Part shown: positions 34,251 to 44,036 of the stretch, one piece after another
Numbering within the stretch: position 1 is the stretch's first letter
Layout of the letters: every line of letters starts with the position of its first letter
Assembly: GCF_029504575.1 (NCBI RefSeq)
Contig: NZ_JAQFII010000001.1
Coordinates: forward strand, 1,772,501-1,836,500
Length of the DNA: 64,000 bases
Direction of reading: 5' to 3'
Source: Streptomyces sp. SPB162
Lineage (GTDB): Bacteria; Actinomycetota; Actinomycetes; Streptomycetales; Streptomycetaceae
Translations under genes and position numbers: made by a program
Notes under the pieces: generated by a model
Seen by the model: only the letters and a program-made list of their open reading frames with translations
What the model was told of the DNA's origin: nothing
Database searches by the model: none

Positions 34251-34442
34251 GTGAACACCCAGCCGAGTTCCCCGCCACCGGGTCCGCGCCGACTGCCGTA
34301 CGGGGCCGTCCGGTTGCCCGTTCCGGTGGCCGCGGCTCCCCAGCCGGCCGGCCGCGCGGCGCCCGGGCGGTGGTACGGACCGCGGGTCGCCATACCGCTG
34401 TTGAGCATCGAGGCGCTGCGTTCCGGCCACGGCGGCGGATGA
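34251..34442 (+). CDS. possible small proline-rich protein
   Basis: A 63-codon frame from GTG 34251, preceded by GAGGA at eight bases, encoding a Pro/Arg/Gly-rich peptide ending IPLLSIEALRSGHGGG. Third-position GC is high. It lies in the 555-base gap between the DUF485 and subtilase genes; the remainder of that gap (34041-34250 and 34443-34595) shows no gene that I can support. The antisense frame over the same region is longer but has no better start. The call rests on codon bias only. Confidence 0.35.
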   Translation: MNTQPSSPPPGPRRLPYGAVRLPVPVAAAPQPAGRAAPGRWYGPRVAIPLLSIEALRSGHGGG

Positions 34443-34595
34443 CACGCCTCCGGATTGAACGGGAATCGTAGGAATCCGGGATTTCGACCGCAATCCATTG
34501 ATGGCGCCACCGGTACGACGATAGTTTCCATCGTCATGTACCCGTCCAACGGCAACCGGGCCGTCAGGGCGGGTTGTTGGACGATTGGAGACCCC

Positions 34596-36125
<1,530 letters not shown>

Positions 36126-36151
36126 CCGTCACCGGGTAACGGTCACCGAGG

Positions 36152-36189
36152 ACGCCGGGCGGGCCCTGATCGAAGGGCGCGCCCGGCGT
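36152..36189. terminator. bidirectional terminator between subtilase and dehydrogenase genes
   Basis: Ten-base perfect arms ACGCCGGGCG and CGCCCGGCGT with an additional partly paired inner region (GGCCCT/AGGGCG) and a short loop. Confidence 0.8.
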
Positions 36190-36203
36190 TCGTCCGTCCG
36201 CCG

Positions 36204-37247
36204 TCAGAACCTGACGATCGTCTTCAGTGCGGTGCGCTGGTCCATCGCCTTGTACCCGCCGGGGACGCCGTCCAGGTCGACCGCGAGGTCGAAGACCGGA
36301 GACGGGTCGACGGCGCCGGACAGGACATCGGGGAGCAGCTCCGGGATGTAGCTGCGGACCGGGGCCACGCCGCCGCGCAGGGCGATGTTGCGGTTGAACA
36401 TCTCGCCGAGGTCCAGGCCGGTCCCGCTGCCGTGCGGGACGCCGACGTAGCCGATGGCGCCGCCGTCGCGGGTGATGCCCACCGCGGTGCGCATGGACTG
36501 CTCGGTGCCGACCGCCTCGATGACGGCGTGCGCGCCCTGCCCGCGGGTCAGCTCCCGGACCGCCGCGACGGCGGCCTCGCCGCGCTCGGCGACGACGTCG
36601 GTGGCGCCGAACGCGCGGGCCAGGTCGGTGCGCGCCTCGTGCCGGCCGAGCGCGATGATCCGCTCCGCGCCCAGCCGCCGGGCGGCGAGCACCCCGCACA
36701 GGCCGACCGCGCCGTCACCGACGACGGCCACCGTCGTGCCGGGGCCGACACCGGCGCCGACGGCGGCGTGGTGGCCGGTGCCCAGGACGTCGGACAGGGC
36801 GAGCAGCCCGGAGAGCAGCCGGTCGTCGGAGAGCGCCTCGGCGGGCAGCTTGACCAGGGTGGCGTCGGCGAACGGCACCCGGACGGCCTCGCCCTGCCCC
36901 CCGTCGGAGCCGACCGAGCCCCAGAAGCCGCCGTGCACGCAGGAGGTCGTCAGCCCCTCGACGCAGTACTCGCACACCCCGTCGGACCACATGAAGGGGG
37001 CGACGACCAGGTCGCCCGCCCTCAGCCCCGACACCTCGGAGCCGGTCTCCTCGACGACGCCGAGGAATTCGTGGCCGATGCGCTGCCCCGGCTCGCGGGC
37101 GGCCTCGCCGCGGTACGCCCACAGGTCGCTGCCGCAGATACAGGCGCGGACCACCCGGACGACCGCGTCACCGGGCTGCCGGACCGCCGCGTCGGGTACG
37201 TCCTCCACCCTGATGTCGAACGGGGCGTGGATGACGGTGGCGCGCAT
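36204..37247 (-). CDS. zinc-dependent alcohol dehydrogenase family protein
   Basis: Medium-chain dehydrogenase/reductase of 347 residues, substrate unknown. The catalytic-zinc region has CICGSDLWAYRG (about 36-47) and GHEFLGVVEETG; the structural-zinc lobe reads DGVCEYCVEGLTTSC, with three Cys and an Asp-Gly where the first Cys usually lies, so the structural site may be altered. The NAD(P) motif is VVGDGAVGLCG. It ends in TALKTIVRF. It is 16 bases upstream-to-stop of the lysoplasmalogenase gene region, and same-strand neighbours do not define a pathway. Confidence 0.92.
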   Translation of the reverse strand: MRATVIHAPFDIRVEDVPDAAVRQPGDAVVRVVRACICGSDLWAYRGEAAREPGQRIGHEFLGVVEETGSEVSGLRAGDLVVAPFMWSDGVCEYCVEGLTTSCVHGGFWGSVGSDGGQGEAVRVPFADATLVKLPAEALSDDRLLSGLLALSDVLGTGHHAAVGAGVGPGTTVAVVGDGAVGLCGVLAARRLGAERIIALGRHEARTDLARAFGATDVVAERGEAAVAAVRELTRGQGAHAVIEAVGTEQSMRTAVGITRDGGAIGYVGVPHGSGTGLDLGEMFNRNIALRGGVAPVRSYIPELLPDVLSGAVDPSPVFDLAVDLDGVPGGYKAMDQRTALKTIVRF

Positions 37248-37263
37248 GGGGTGTCCTCGGTGC

Positions 37264-37950
37264 TCAGCTCAATGGGGTGACTTCACGGTACGCCTGGGGG
37301 CCGGGTGCCGCGCGCCGCGGGTCCGGGCAGGTCAGGGCACCGGCCAGCAGGTACTGGGCGGCGAGGTAGGTGAGCATGATCCAGAAGTCGTGGGCCGGGA
37401 GCAGCGGCCAGTCGGCGATGCCGGCGGCGATGAGCGTGTCGGAGAGCAGGAACAGCGCGCCCCCGGCCGCCGCTCGCGCACCGAGCCCGGCGGCCCCGGT
37501 GGCCATCGCGGTCAGCAGCAGGCTGTAGCCCGCGACCGGGATCCGCATCGACGCTTCCAAGCCGCCCCACAGCAGCGTGATCATCACCAGCCACACCACG
37601 GTGTACCCGGCGGCGCGCCGCAGCGCATTCCGGCGGTCGGCGAAGGCGCCGTGCCGGACGAAGAGCACCAGGTAGCAGACGTGTCCGGCGGCGAAGGAGC
37701 CCATGCCGGCCAGAAACGCCAGGTCCCCGCCGATCTGCAGGGCGACATCGCCGCCCCAGCCGAACAGCAGCGCGGCGATCAGCGGCCGCGGACCGCCGCG
37801 GGCCGCCGCCCAGCCGGCCAGGACGGGCAGCAGGGCGGGCTTGGTGAGCTGCCGCCCCAGGTCCCAGCCCGCGAGGGTCGCGGCCAGGTGGGCGGCGCCG
37901 ACGACGGCGAACGCGACGAGCAGCGCCCGCTCCGTACGGGCACGGCTCAC
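37264..37950 (-). CDS. YhhN family membrane protein (lysoplasmalogenase-like)
   Basis: Polytopic membrane protein (228 residues, about eight helices) of the YhhN/TMEM86 family, which includes lysoplasmalogenases that cleave the vinyl-ether bond of lysoplasmalogens. Conserved acidic residues lie in FGWGGDVALQIGGD and LFLLSDTLIA, as in the family. The GTG start overlaps the upstream desaturase stop (GTGA), so the pair is coupled. Together they suggest ether-lipid or membrane-lipid modification, though that activity is inferred from family only. Confidence 0.9.
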   Translation of the reverse strand: MSRARTERALLVAFAVVGAAHLAATLAGWDLGRQLTKPALLPVLAGWAAARGGPRPLIAALLFGWGGDVALQIGGDLAFLAGMGSFAAGHVCYLVLFVRHGAFADRRNALRRAAGYTVVWLVMITLLWGGLEASMRIPVAGYSLLLTAMATGAAGLGARAAAGGALFLLSDTLIAAGIADWPLLPAHDFWIMLTYLAAQYLLAGALTCPDPRRAAPGPQAYREVTPLS

Positions 37951-38834
37951 GCGGCCCGCTCCCCGGCGGCCGGGACCGCGGAGACGGGCGCGGGTGCGGG
38001 CACCGGGGCCGGCTGCCAGCCGGGGCCGCGCAGCACATGGCCGAAGCGGGCCCGCCAGGTACCGGCGGCGGCCACGTCGCGGGCGATGGCCGCGTACTCG
38101 TGGGTGGCCACGCGCAGCGGGTTGTACGTGTCGATGTTCTTGGTGAGGCCGAACACCGGCCGCTCGGTCTCGGGCGCGAACGAGCCGAAGAGCCGGTCCC
38201 AGACGATGAGGATGCCGCCGAAGTTGCGGTCCAGGTAGCCGCCCTGGGAGGCGTGGTGCACCCGGTGGTGCGAGGGGGTGTTGAGCACGTACTCGAAGGG
38301 CCGGGGCAGCTTGTCGACCCGCTCGGTGTGCACGAAGAACTGGTAGACGAGATTGGCCGACGAGCAGAAGGCCAGCGCCGCCGGGTGCACCCCGCAGGCG
38401 ATCAGCGGCACGTAGAACGGCCAGACGGTGAGGGTGGTCCAGGGCTGGCGCAGCGCGGTGGAGAGGTTGAAGTTGCGGCTGGAGTGGTGGACCACGTGGC
38501 AGGCCCACAGCAGCCGGATCATGTGGTGCCCGCGGTGCGACCAGTAGTAGAAGAAGTCCTGGCCGAGCAGCATCAGCGGGAGCGTCCACCACAGCACCGG
38601 GATGCGCAGCGGGGTGAGTTCGTAGACCGCCGCGTACACGGCGACGATGGGGATCTTCCACAGCAGGTCGAAGACCAGGCTGCCGAGGCCCATCGTGATA
38701 CTGGTGGCGGCGTCCTTGCCGACGTATCCCGCGGCGTCCTCGTCGGGATGGATGCGGTAGCTCACCATCTCCAGGACGGTGAGCAGGACGAAGGCCGGTA
38801 TCGACCACAGCACGACATCGGGCAGTTGCGGCAT
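37947..38834 (-). CDS. sterol desaturase/fatty acid hydroxylase family protein
   Basis: Membrane di-iron oxygenase of 295 residues. Its three histidine clusters are visible as SHRGHH (about 101-106), HVVHHS (about 116-121) and HHRVHH (about 190-195), embedded among hydrophobic helices. The first upstream gene of a coupled pair with the YhhN-type protein, overlapping by 4 bp. Substrate could be a lipid, an alkylglycerol ether or a carotenoid-like molecule; alkylglycerol monooxygenase is in the same superfamily, which fits the ether-lipid theme of its partner. C-terminus is Pro/Ala-rich. Confidence 0.92.
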   Translation of the reverse strand: MPQLPDVVLWSIPAFVLLTVLEMVSYRIHPDEDAAGYVGKDAATSITMGLGSLVFDLLWKIPIVAVYAAVYELTPLRIPVLWWTLPLMLLGQDFFYYWSHRGHHMIRLLWACHVVHHSSRNFNLSTALRQPWTTLTVWPFYVPLIACGVHPAALAFCSSANLVYQFFVHTERVDKLPRPFEYVLNTPSHHRVHHASQGGYLDRNFGGILIVWDRLFGSFAPETERPVFGLTKNIDTYNPLRVATHEYAAIARDVAAAGTWRARFGHVLRGPGWQPAPVPAPAPVSAVPAAGERAA

Positions 38835-39022
38835 GCACGCACGATAGGGGCGCTCGGGCGCCCACCGCTAGGGGTTGTTACCGACAAGTACGCAGAGTGT
38901 TACGGCGCCCGTTACGGTCCCCGGCGCCCGGGGGCCGCCGGAGCCCCGGAGCCGCGGCGGGGCGGCCCGCCGGGATACGGGGTGATCCACCCCCGTACCC
39001 CCGCCGCCCGGCCGGGCCCTCC

Positions 39023-40282
39023 TCACCACACGCGGACCGAACCTCCCGGTGCGAACGCCGGGCTGGTCGCGTCGGCGGGCACCTCCTCCAGCGGTTCGGC
39101 GAGCTCCGCCACCGTGGGGCCGGACTTCGCGGCGACCGCGTCCAGCAGCCCGAGGTCGAAACCGTAGACGCGGGCCGCGTTGCCGCCCACCATCGCGGCC
39201 ACCTCCTCGGCCGGCAGCCCGGCGAACGCGATCCGCAGGCCCTCCCGGGTGTACGGGTACGTGCCCTCGTCATGCGGGTAGTCGCTGCCCCACATGATCT
39301 TCTCCAGGCCGATCCGGTCGCGCAGCGGCACCTCGTGGGGACGCATGAAGCTCGCGCCGACGAAGCAGTTGTCCCGCCAGACGGCCCGCGGGCCCTTGCC
39401 CATCGAATCCGCCAGTCCGGTACCGAACTTGGCCTCGGCGGTGGCCGCCCGGGTCGCGGCGCTGACCAGCCGCCCGTGGTAGTACTCCAGCATGTCGAGC
39501 ACGGCCGGGATCCACCCCGAGCCCTGCTCGGTGAGGACCAGCCGCAGCCCGGGATGGCGTTGGAACGCCCCGCCGAAAATCAGGTGCCACAGTGCCCGGT
39601 GCGAGAACCACGTCGTCTCGACCATGAAGACCGCGCGCGCCGCCGGTTCGTCGCCCAGCGGCGGGGACGCCGAGCCCCCGTGGTGGTTGACCGGCACGTC
39701 CAGTTCGTCGCAGACCGCCCAGAGCGGGTCGTACACGCCCGAGTACAGCTCGGGGACGCCGGAACCCGGTGGCGCTCCCGGCAGCAGGATGCCGCCGGTC
39801 AGCCCGTGCTCCCTGGCCCACCGCACCTCGCGGACCGCCGCGTCCACGTCGTTGAGGAGGATCTGCGCGACGCCCGCGCGCCGGCCGGGGGCCCGCGCGC
39901 AGAAGTCGGCGAGCCAGCGGTTGTGGGCCCGCAGCCCGGCCCAGCGCAGCGCGAACTCCTCCTTCGTCGGCGCGGGGGCCAGCAGCGAGCCGCTGGGGAA
40001 GAACGGCGGCACGGTGTTGGGGAAGACGACCTCGGCGACGATGCCGTCCGCCTCCAGCTCCGCGAGCCGGCGGTCGGAGTCCCAGTTGCGCGGCGCCTCG
40101 GGCGCGATCAGGTCCTCGTACGGGTTGACGTAGGTGGCCGCCCACGCGTCGAACTCCTCGTGGTGGGCGCTCTCCAGGTACGGCCGGTAGTCGAGCAGGT
40201 CGGCGCCGGCGTGGCAGTCCGCCGAGATCACCGTGCAGCGGTCGTCGGGTCCGGGGCCGGGGCCGGGGTCAGGGGCCGTCAT
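39023..40282 (-). CDS. TIM-barrel amidohydrolase (amidohydrolase_2/ACMSD-like), last gene of ketone-type operon
   Basis: Metal-dependent hydrolase or decarboxylase of 419 residues. Near the N-terminus it has VISADCHAG (first metal-binding strand), mid-protein VNHHGGSAS, then EQGSGWIPAV and the distal metal Asp in WGSDYPHDEGTYPYT. It starts with ATG 40282 overlapping the stop of the preceding amidohydrolase (ATGA) and is its paralogue. The proteins share the same order of motifs at modest identity, so they may form a hetero-oligomer or act on successive intermediates. The 188-base gap to the next upstream-strand gene (38835-39022) is GC-rich without a clear feature. Confidence 0.9.
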   Translation of the reverse strand: MTAPDPGPGPGPDDRCTVISADCHAGADLLDYRPYLESAHHEEFDAWAATYVNPYEDLIAPEAPRNWDSDRRLAELEADGIVAEVVFPNTVPPFFPSGSLLAPAPTKEEFALRWAGLRAHNRWLADFCARAPGRRAGVAQILLNDVDAAVREVRWAREHGLTGGILLPGAPPGSGVPELYSGVYDPLWAVCDELDVPVNHHGGSASPPLGDEPAARAVFMVETTWFSHRALWHLIFGGAFQRHPGLRLVLTEQGSGWIPAVLDMLEYYHGRLVSAATRAATAEAKFGTGLADSMGKGPRAVWRDNCFVGASFMRPHEVPLRDRIGLEKIMWGSDYPHDEGTYPYTREGLRIAFAGLPAEEVAAMVGGNAARVYGFDLGLLDAVAAKSGPTVAELAEPLEEVPADATSPAFAPGGSVRVW

Positions 40283-41565
40283 GTGCCCGCCTCCATCCCG
40301 ACGTACGGGAAGTCGTGGCCGGTCAGCCAGTGCCGTCCCGTCTCGCGGGCACGCGCCCAGGACGCCTCGACGGCCTGCTGGTCGTCCGGCTGGCCCAGCT
40401 CCGCCGGGGTCGGGCCGATGCGGGCGGCGATCGGCGCCAGTTTCCCGGTGTCGAAGCCGAAGACCTCGGCGGCGGCCAGCCCCAGCATCTGCCGGGTCTC
40501 GGTCACCGGGATGTCGTGGAAGGTGTTCCGCAGCCACTCCCGGGTCGCGGGCCAGGTTCCCTCCGGGTGCGGGAAGTCGCTGCCCCACAGGATGTTGCCG
40601 ACCCCGATCTCGTAGCGCTGGGCGAGCTCGCGCCGCTTGGTGTTGGTCGCGCAGATGAAGACCTGGCGGTCCAGGTACTCGCTCGGCGGCCGCTTCAGTT
40701 CCGCGAACGGCGAGAGCTTCTTGCCGCCGTGCGCGCCGAGGTAGAGCCGGTCCATGAACCACAGCTGGTTCGGCAGCCACCAGCAGCCGGACTCGGCGAT
40801 CCCGAACCTGAGCCCGGGGAAGCGCTCGAAGACCCCGGCCCACAGCAGGAACCACAGCGGCCGGGACGGCCAGAACGTCACCTCGCTGACGTAGATGCCC
40901 AGGTGGTCCCCGTACTCGTGGTGCGGGGCCGACCCGGAGTGGGTCACGATCGGCATCTCCAGCTCCTGCGCCACCGCCCATACCGGGTCGTAACGGGCGT
41001 CGTGGTAAGCCGCTTTGTCGACCCACCGGGCGGGGATCATCAGGGCGCCCAGACCGGACGCCTTCGCCCGGCGCACCTCGGCCACCACCGCGTCGACCTC
41101 GCCGGTGATGGGCAGCAGCGCCACCCCGCAGCGGCGCTCGGGGCTGCGTTCGGCGCAGAACTCCGCCAGCCAGCGGTTGTGCGCCTGCGCGCCCGCCATC
41201 CCCAGCGCGGGGTCCTGGTCGCCGGAGAGCCCGAGGCCCACCCCGAAGGGCGCGGCGGTCTGGCTGTCGACGGCGTCGGCGTCCGGGAAGACGACCTCGG
41301 CCGCCACCCCGTCGCCGTCGAGCTCCTTGTCACGCTGCGCGCTGTCCCAGCCGCCGCGCAACCCCTCCTCGTTCTCGCTGAACCACTTCCGCGCGAACGC
41401 CTCGTTGCGCACCCCGAGCCGCGTCATCGCCTCGCGGCGCGCCTGGCGCTGCCCGAGGAACTCGTCGAAGTCCGGGTGGAACCTGCTGTCGAGGTACGGC
41501 CGGTACTGCTCCGTCGGCAGGCCCGCGTGGCAGTCCGAGGAGATGATCAGGTACGGATCCGTCAT
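40279..41565 (-). CDS. TIM-barrel amidohydrolase (amidohydrolase_2/ACMSD-like), paralogue of its neighbour
   Basis: 428-residue metal-dependent hydrolase. It has LIISSDCHAG at the N-terminus, a central VTHSGSAPHHEYGDH metal-ligand region, ESGCWWLPNQLWFMDRLY and the distal WGSDFPHPEGTWP. It follows the SDR stop by 20 bases (GGAGA ribosome site) and overlaps the next amidohydrolase by 4 bp. The DCH form of the first motif, rather than HxH, is typical of a poorly characterised branch of this superfamily. The actual substrate is unknown. Confidence 0.9.
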   Translation of the reverse strand: MTDPYLIISSDCHAGLPTEQYRPYLDSRFHPDFDEFLGQRQARREAMTRLGVRNEAFARKWFSENEEGLRGGWDSAQRDKELDGDGVAAEVVFPDADAVDSQTAAPFGVGLGLSGDQDPALGMAGAQAHNRWLAEFCAERSPERRCGVALLPITGEVDAVVAEVRRAKASGLGALMIPARWVDKAAYHDARYDPVWAVAQELEMPIVTHSGSAPHHEYGDHLGIYVSEVTFWPSRPLWFLLWAGVFERFPGLRFGIAESGCWWLPNQLWFMDRLYLGAHGGKKLSPFAELKRPPSEYLDRQVFICATNTKRRELAQRYEIGVGNILWGSDFPHPEGTWPATREWLRNTFHDIPVTETRQMLGLAAAEVFGFDTGKLAPIAARIGPTPAELGQPDDQQAVEASWARARETGRHWLTGHDFPYVGMEAGT

Positions 41566-41585
41566 GGTGTCTCCTGTCCCCTCGT

Positions 41586-42470
41586 TCAGTCGAGGATGAA
41601 GTTCTCCAGGTAGCCCGGGTCGGCCCGGTCGAGCATCGACTGCGAGCGCGCCCTGATCTGGGCGTCGCTGCGCTCGCTGTCCGGCAGCATCCAGAAGCGG
41701 CCCGCGCGGATGCCGTCCACCACGAAGGCGGCGACCTCCTCCACGGGGGTGAACGCCACCTCGTGCCCGGCCTCCTTCATCGCGGCCTCCCACTGGTCGA
41801 GGCTGCGGTAGGGGGTGCGGCGGGGCGCGGACTTGGCGTACCGCTCGGGGCGGTTGCGGTGCGACTCCCACAGGCCGGTGCGGAGCATGTGGGGGCCGGG
41901 GAAGAGCACGGAGGCCCCGACGGCCGCGCGCTCGGCCTTGAGATGGGCGTACAACGACTCCGTCATCGTCACCACGGCGGCCTTGGTGACGGCGTACACC
42001 GACGCGGTCGGCAGCGGGGCGATCCCGCCGTCGCCCGACGAGGTGTTGACGACGTGTCCCGGCTCACCGGCCGCGAGCATCCGGGGCAGGAACGCCTGGA
42101 TGCCGTGGAAGACGCCCCAGACGTTGACCGAGAACGCCCACTGCCAGTCCTTGGGGTCGTGCTCCCACATCCGGCCCTCGGCCCCCGAGCCGACCCCGGC
42201 GTTGTTGCACAGCACGTGGACGGCGCCGAAGGCCCCGTACGCGGCCTCGGCGAGCGCGTCGACGGACGCCCGCTCGCTCACGTCGGTGAGCTGCCCGACG
42301 GCCTCCGCGCCGCCCTCCCGCAACCGGGCGACGGCCTTGTCGAGGGCGCCCTCCTCCACGTCGGCGAGGACCACCCGCAGCCCTTCCGCGGCGAACCGTT
42401 CCGCCATGGCGTACCCGATGCCGCTCGCCGCGCCGGTCACCACGGCCGTCTGTCCGGCCCGCAGCTCCAT
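41586..42470 (-). CDS. SDR family oxidoreductase in the ketone-type operon
   Basis: Classical SDR of 294 residues with TGAASGIGYAMAERFA (about 12-27), NNAGVGSGAEG and YAVTKAAV at the active site; the extended C-terminal region (about 240-294) is longer than in FabG and typical of SDRs acting on bulkier substrates. Its ATG shares one base with the stop of the ADC-like gene (TGATG), showing tight coupling. With the ADC-like protein and two amidohydrolases it forms one likely four-gene transcript. Confidence 0.9.
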   Translation of the reverse strand: MELRAGQTAVVTGAASGIGYAMAERFAAEGLRVVLADVEEGALDKAVARLREGGAEAVGQLTDVSERASVDALAEAAYGAFGAVHVLCNNAGVGSGAEGRMWEHDPKDWQWAFSVNVWGVFHGIQAFLPRMLAAGEPGHVVNTSSGDGGIAPLPTASVYAVTKAAVVTMTESLYAHLKAERAAVGASVLFPGPHMLRTGLWESHRNRPERYAKSAPRRTPYRSLDQWEAAMKEAGHEVAFTPVEEVAAFVVDGIRAGRFWMLPDSERSDAQIRARSQSMLDRADPGYLENFILD

Positions 42471-43264
42471 CAGGCCTCCCGGTGGGGCGCGTCGAGGAGC
42501 TGCTGGACGTCGTCGTAGCGCTGGTGGATGTAGGGCAGCAGCGCCTGCGCGCTGACCCGTTCGACGACCTGGCCGGACTGGTCGCTGGTCTTCTCGCCGA
42601 TCGTGATCCCGACGAGCCGGCGCACCACGAGGTCGGCGACCGGGTCGTAGGCGGACTCGCGGAGCACCACGCTGCCGGTCACCGCCTCCAGCTTGCGCAC
42701 CCGTTCGCGCCGGGTGCAGCGCACGAGCACCGGGTCGCCGTCGAAGCCCTGGCCGTCCACGGCCGGGAGGAACTTGAAGTAGAAGTCGGTCTTCTCGGTG
42801 ACCTCCGGCAGCGGCAGCGCGCCGCTGACGGCGCCGGCGACCTCGACGAACGCGATGCCGTGCCGGGCGAGTTTGGCCATCACGACGTCACCGACCCGCT
42901 CCACGGCGACCTCGCCGAGCTTCTTCGGTTCGCCGAAGACCTCCCGGCCGCCGATCAGCGCCCGTTCGGTCGTCATGGGCATCACCAGCGGATACCAGCC
43001 TTCGACACCGTCGTGCTGTGCGGAGACCGCGACCGAGCCGGCGCCCAGCGGGTGCCCGAACAGGTCGACACGGCTGATGTTCACCCGCACCAGGGGCCGT
43101 TCCCCCGGCTTGAGCGGCGGCGGCAGGACCTGCGCCACCACGTCCGGGTCGGTCTCCCAGACCGCCACCACCCCGGTGGACCAGATGTCGGGGAGCTTGC
43201 CGCCGACGGCCTTCGCCGCCCGCATCTCCGCTGCGCTGCGCGGGCCGTACCGTACTCGCGTCAT
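42470..43264 (-). CDS. acetoacetate decarboxylase family protein, first gene of operon
   Basis: 264-residue ADC-fold protein. The segment REVFGEPKKLGEV (K114-K115 from the start used here) corresponds to the Schiff-base lysine region of acetoacetate decarboxylase, so a beta-keto acid decarboxylation or related chemistry is expected; many ADC-like proteins, however, act on other substrates. The start at ATG 43264 (MTRVRYGPRS) follows GAAGGGCGG; a GTG at 43294 has no ribosome site. It is divergent from the TetR gene, with a palindromic operator between them. Confidence 0.88.
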   Translation of the reverse strand: MTRVRYGPRSAAEMRAAKAVGGKLPDIWSTGVVAVWETDPDVVAQVLPPPLKPGERPLVRVNISRVDLFGHPLGAGSVAVSAQHDGVEGWYPLVMPMTTERALIGGREVFGEPKKLGEVAVERVGDVVMAKLARHGIAFVEVAGAVSGALPLPEVTEKTDFYFKFLPAVDGQGFDGDPVLVRCTRRERVRKLEAVTGSVVLRESAYDPVADLVVRRLVGITIGEKTSDQSGQVVERVSAQALLPYIHQRYDDVQQLLDAPHREA

Positions 43265-43327
43265 GTCGTGCCGCCCTTCGTTCATGCCAGTCACACGGGT
43301 GTGTCATGAGAGATTCGGGACGAGCTC

Positions 43328-43342
43328 TGTAACACAGTTACA
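43328..43342. promoter_or_regulatory. palindromic TetR-type operator TGTAAC-ACA-GTTACA
   Basis: Perfect inverted repeat with 3-base spacer in the 129-base gap between the ADC-like operon and the divergent TetR gene. It lies 64 bases upstream of the ADC-like start and 52 bases upstream of the tetR start, so one bound dimer could control both. A second, weaker repeat, CACAC-GG-GTGTG, lies nearer the ADC-like gene. Confidence 0.75.
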
Positions 43343-43393
43343 CCGACGCGCTCGAAGGGTAAATAGGCGTGCACGGTCCACAATGGGAGCACC

Positions 43394-44011
43394 ATGCCGC
43401 GCACCGCCCTGACCCGCGACGACGTACTCGACGCCGCTGCCGTGCTCGTCCGGCGGCTCGGTCCCGAGGCGTTGACCATGCGCAAGCTCGCGGCGGAACT
43501 GGGCACCGCGGTCACCTCGATCTACTGGCACGTGGGCAACCGTGAATCGCTGCTCGACGAGCTGGTGGCCCGCACCGTGCGGGAGATGGGCGCCATCGCG
43601 CCCGCCGGCCGCGGCCCGCTCGACCGGGTGCTGTCCATCGCGCGCGCCCAGCGCCGGATGCTGCGCGACCGCCCGCACCTGATCGCCATGGTGCACGAAC
43701 GCGGCCTGACCGAGCTGATGTTCCTCCCCGCCCAGCAGGCCCTGATCCGCGAGCTGCACGACGCGGGGCTGCGCGGGGGGCGGGCCGCGGAGGCGCTGCG
43801 CGCCATCGAGTTCCACGTCATCGGCTTCGTCCTGGTCGAACGCAACCGCGAGCGTTCCCCCGCCCAAAGCCCTGCGGAACAGGACTTGTGGGACAGCGCC
43901 GCGGCCGGCCACGACCCGGCGCTCGCCCGCGCGCTGGCCGCCCCGCCCGACCCCGAACGCCTCTTCACCACCACGACGCGCGCCCTGGTCGGCTCCCTGC
44001 TGCGTGGCTGA
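43394..44011 (+). CDS. TetR/AcrR family transcriptional regulator
   Basis: 205-residue regulator. The HTH domain (about 5-55) contains VLDAAAVLVRRLGPEALTMR and ELGTAVTSIYWHVGNRESLLD. The C-terminal ligand-binding domain is helical, with DRPHLIAMVHERGLTELMF, and shows no family-specific motif beyond the TetR_C type. It is divergent from the ADC-like operon with the palindrome between them; autoregulation and repression of the operon are the natural inference. GGGAG lies a few bases before the ATG. Confidence 0.92.
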   Translation: MPRTALTRDDVLDAAAVLVRRLGPEALTMRKLAAELGTAVTSIYWHVGNRESLLDELVARTVREMGAIAPAGRGPLDRVLSIARAQRRMLRDRPHLIAMVHERGLTELMFLPAQQALIRELHDAGLRGGRAAEALRAIEFHVIGFVLVERNRERSPAQSPAEQDLWDSAAAGHDPALARALAAPPDPERLFTTTTRALVGSLLRG

Positions 44012-44036
44012 GTGTCAGCGACGCCCCCTATTCTCA

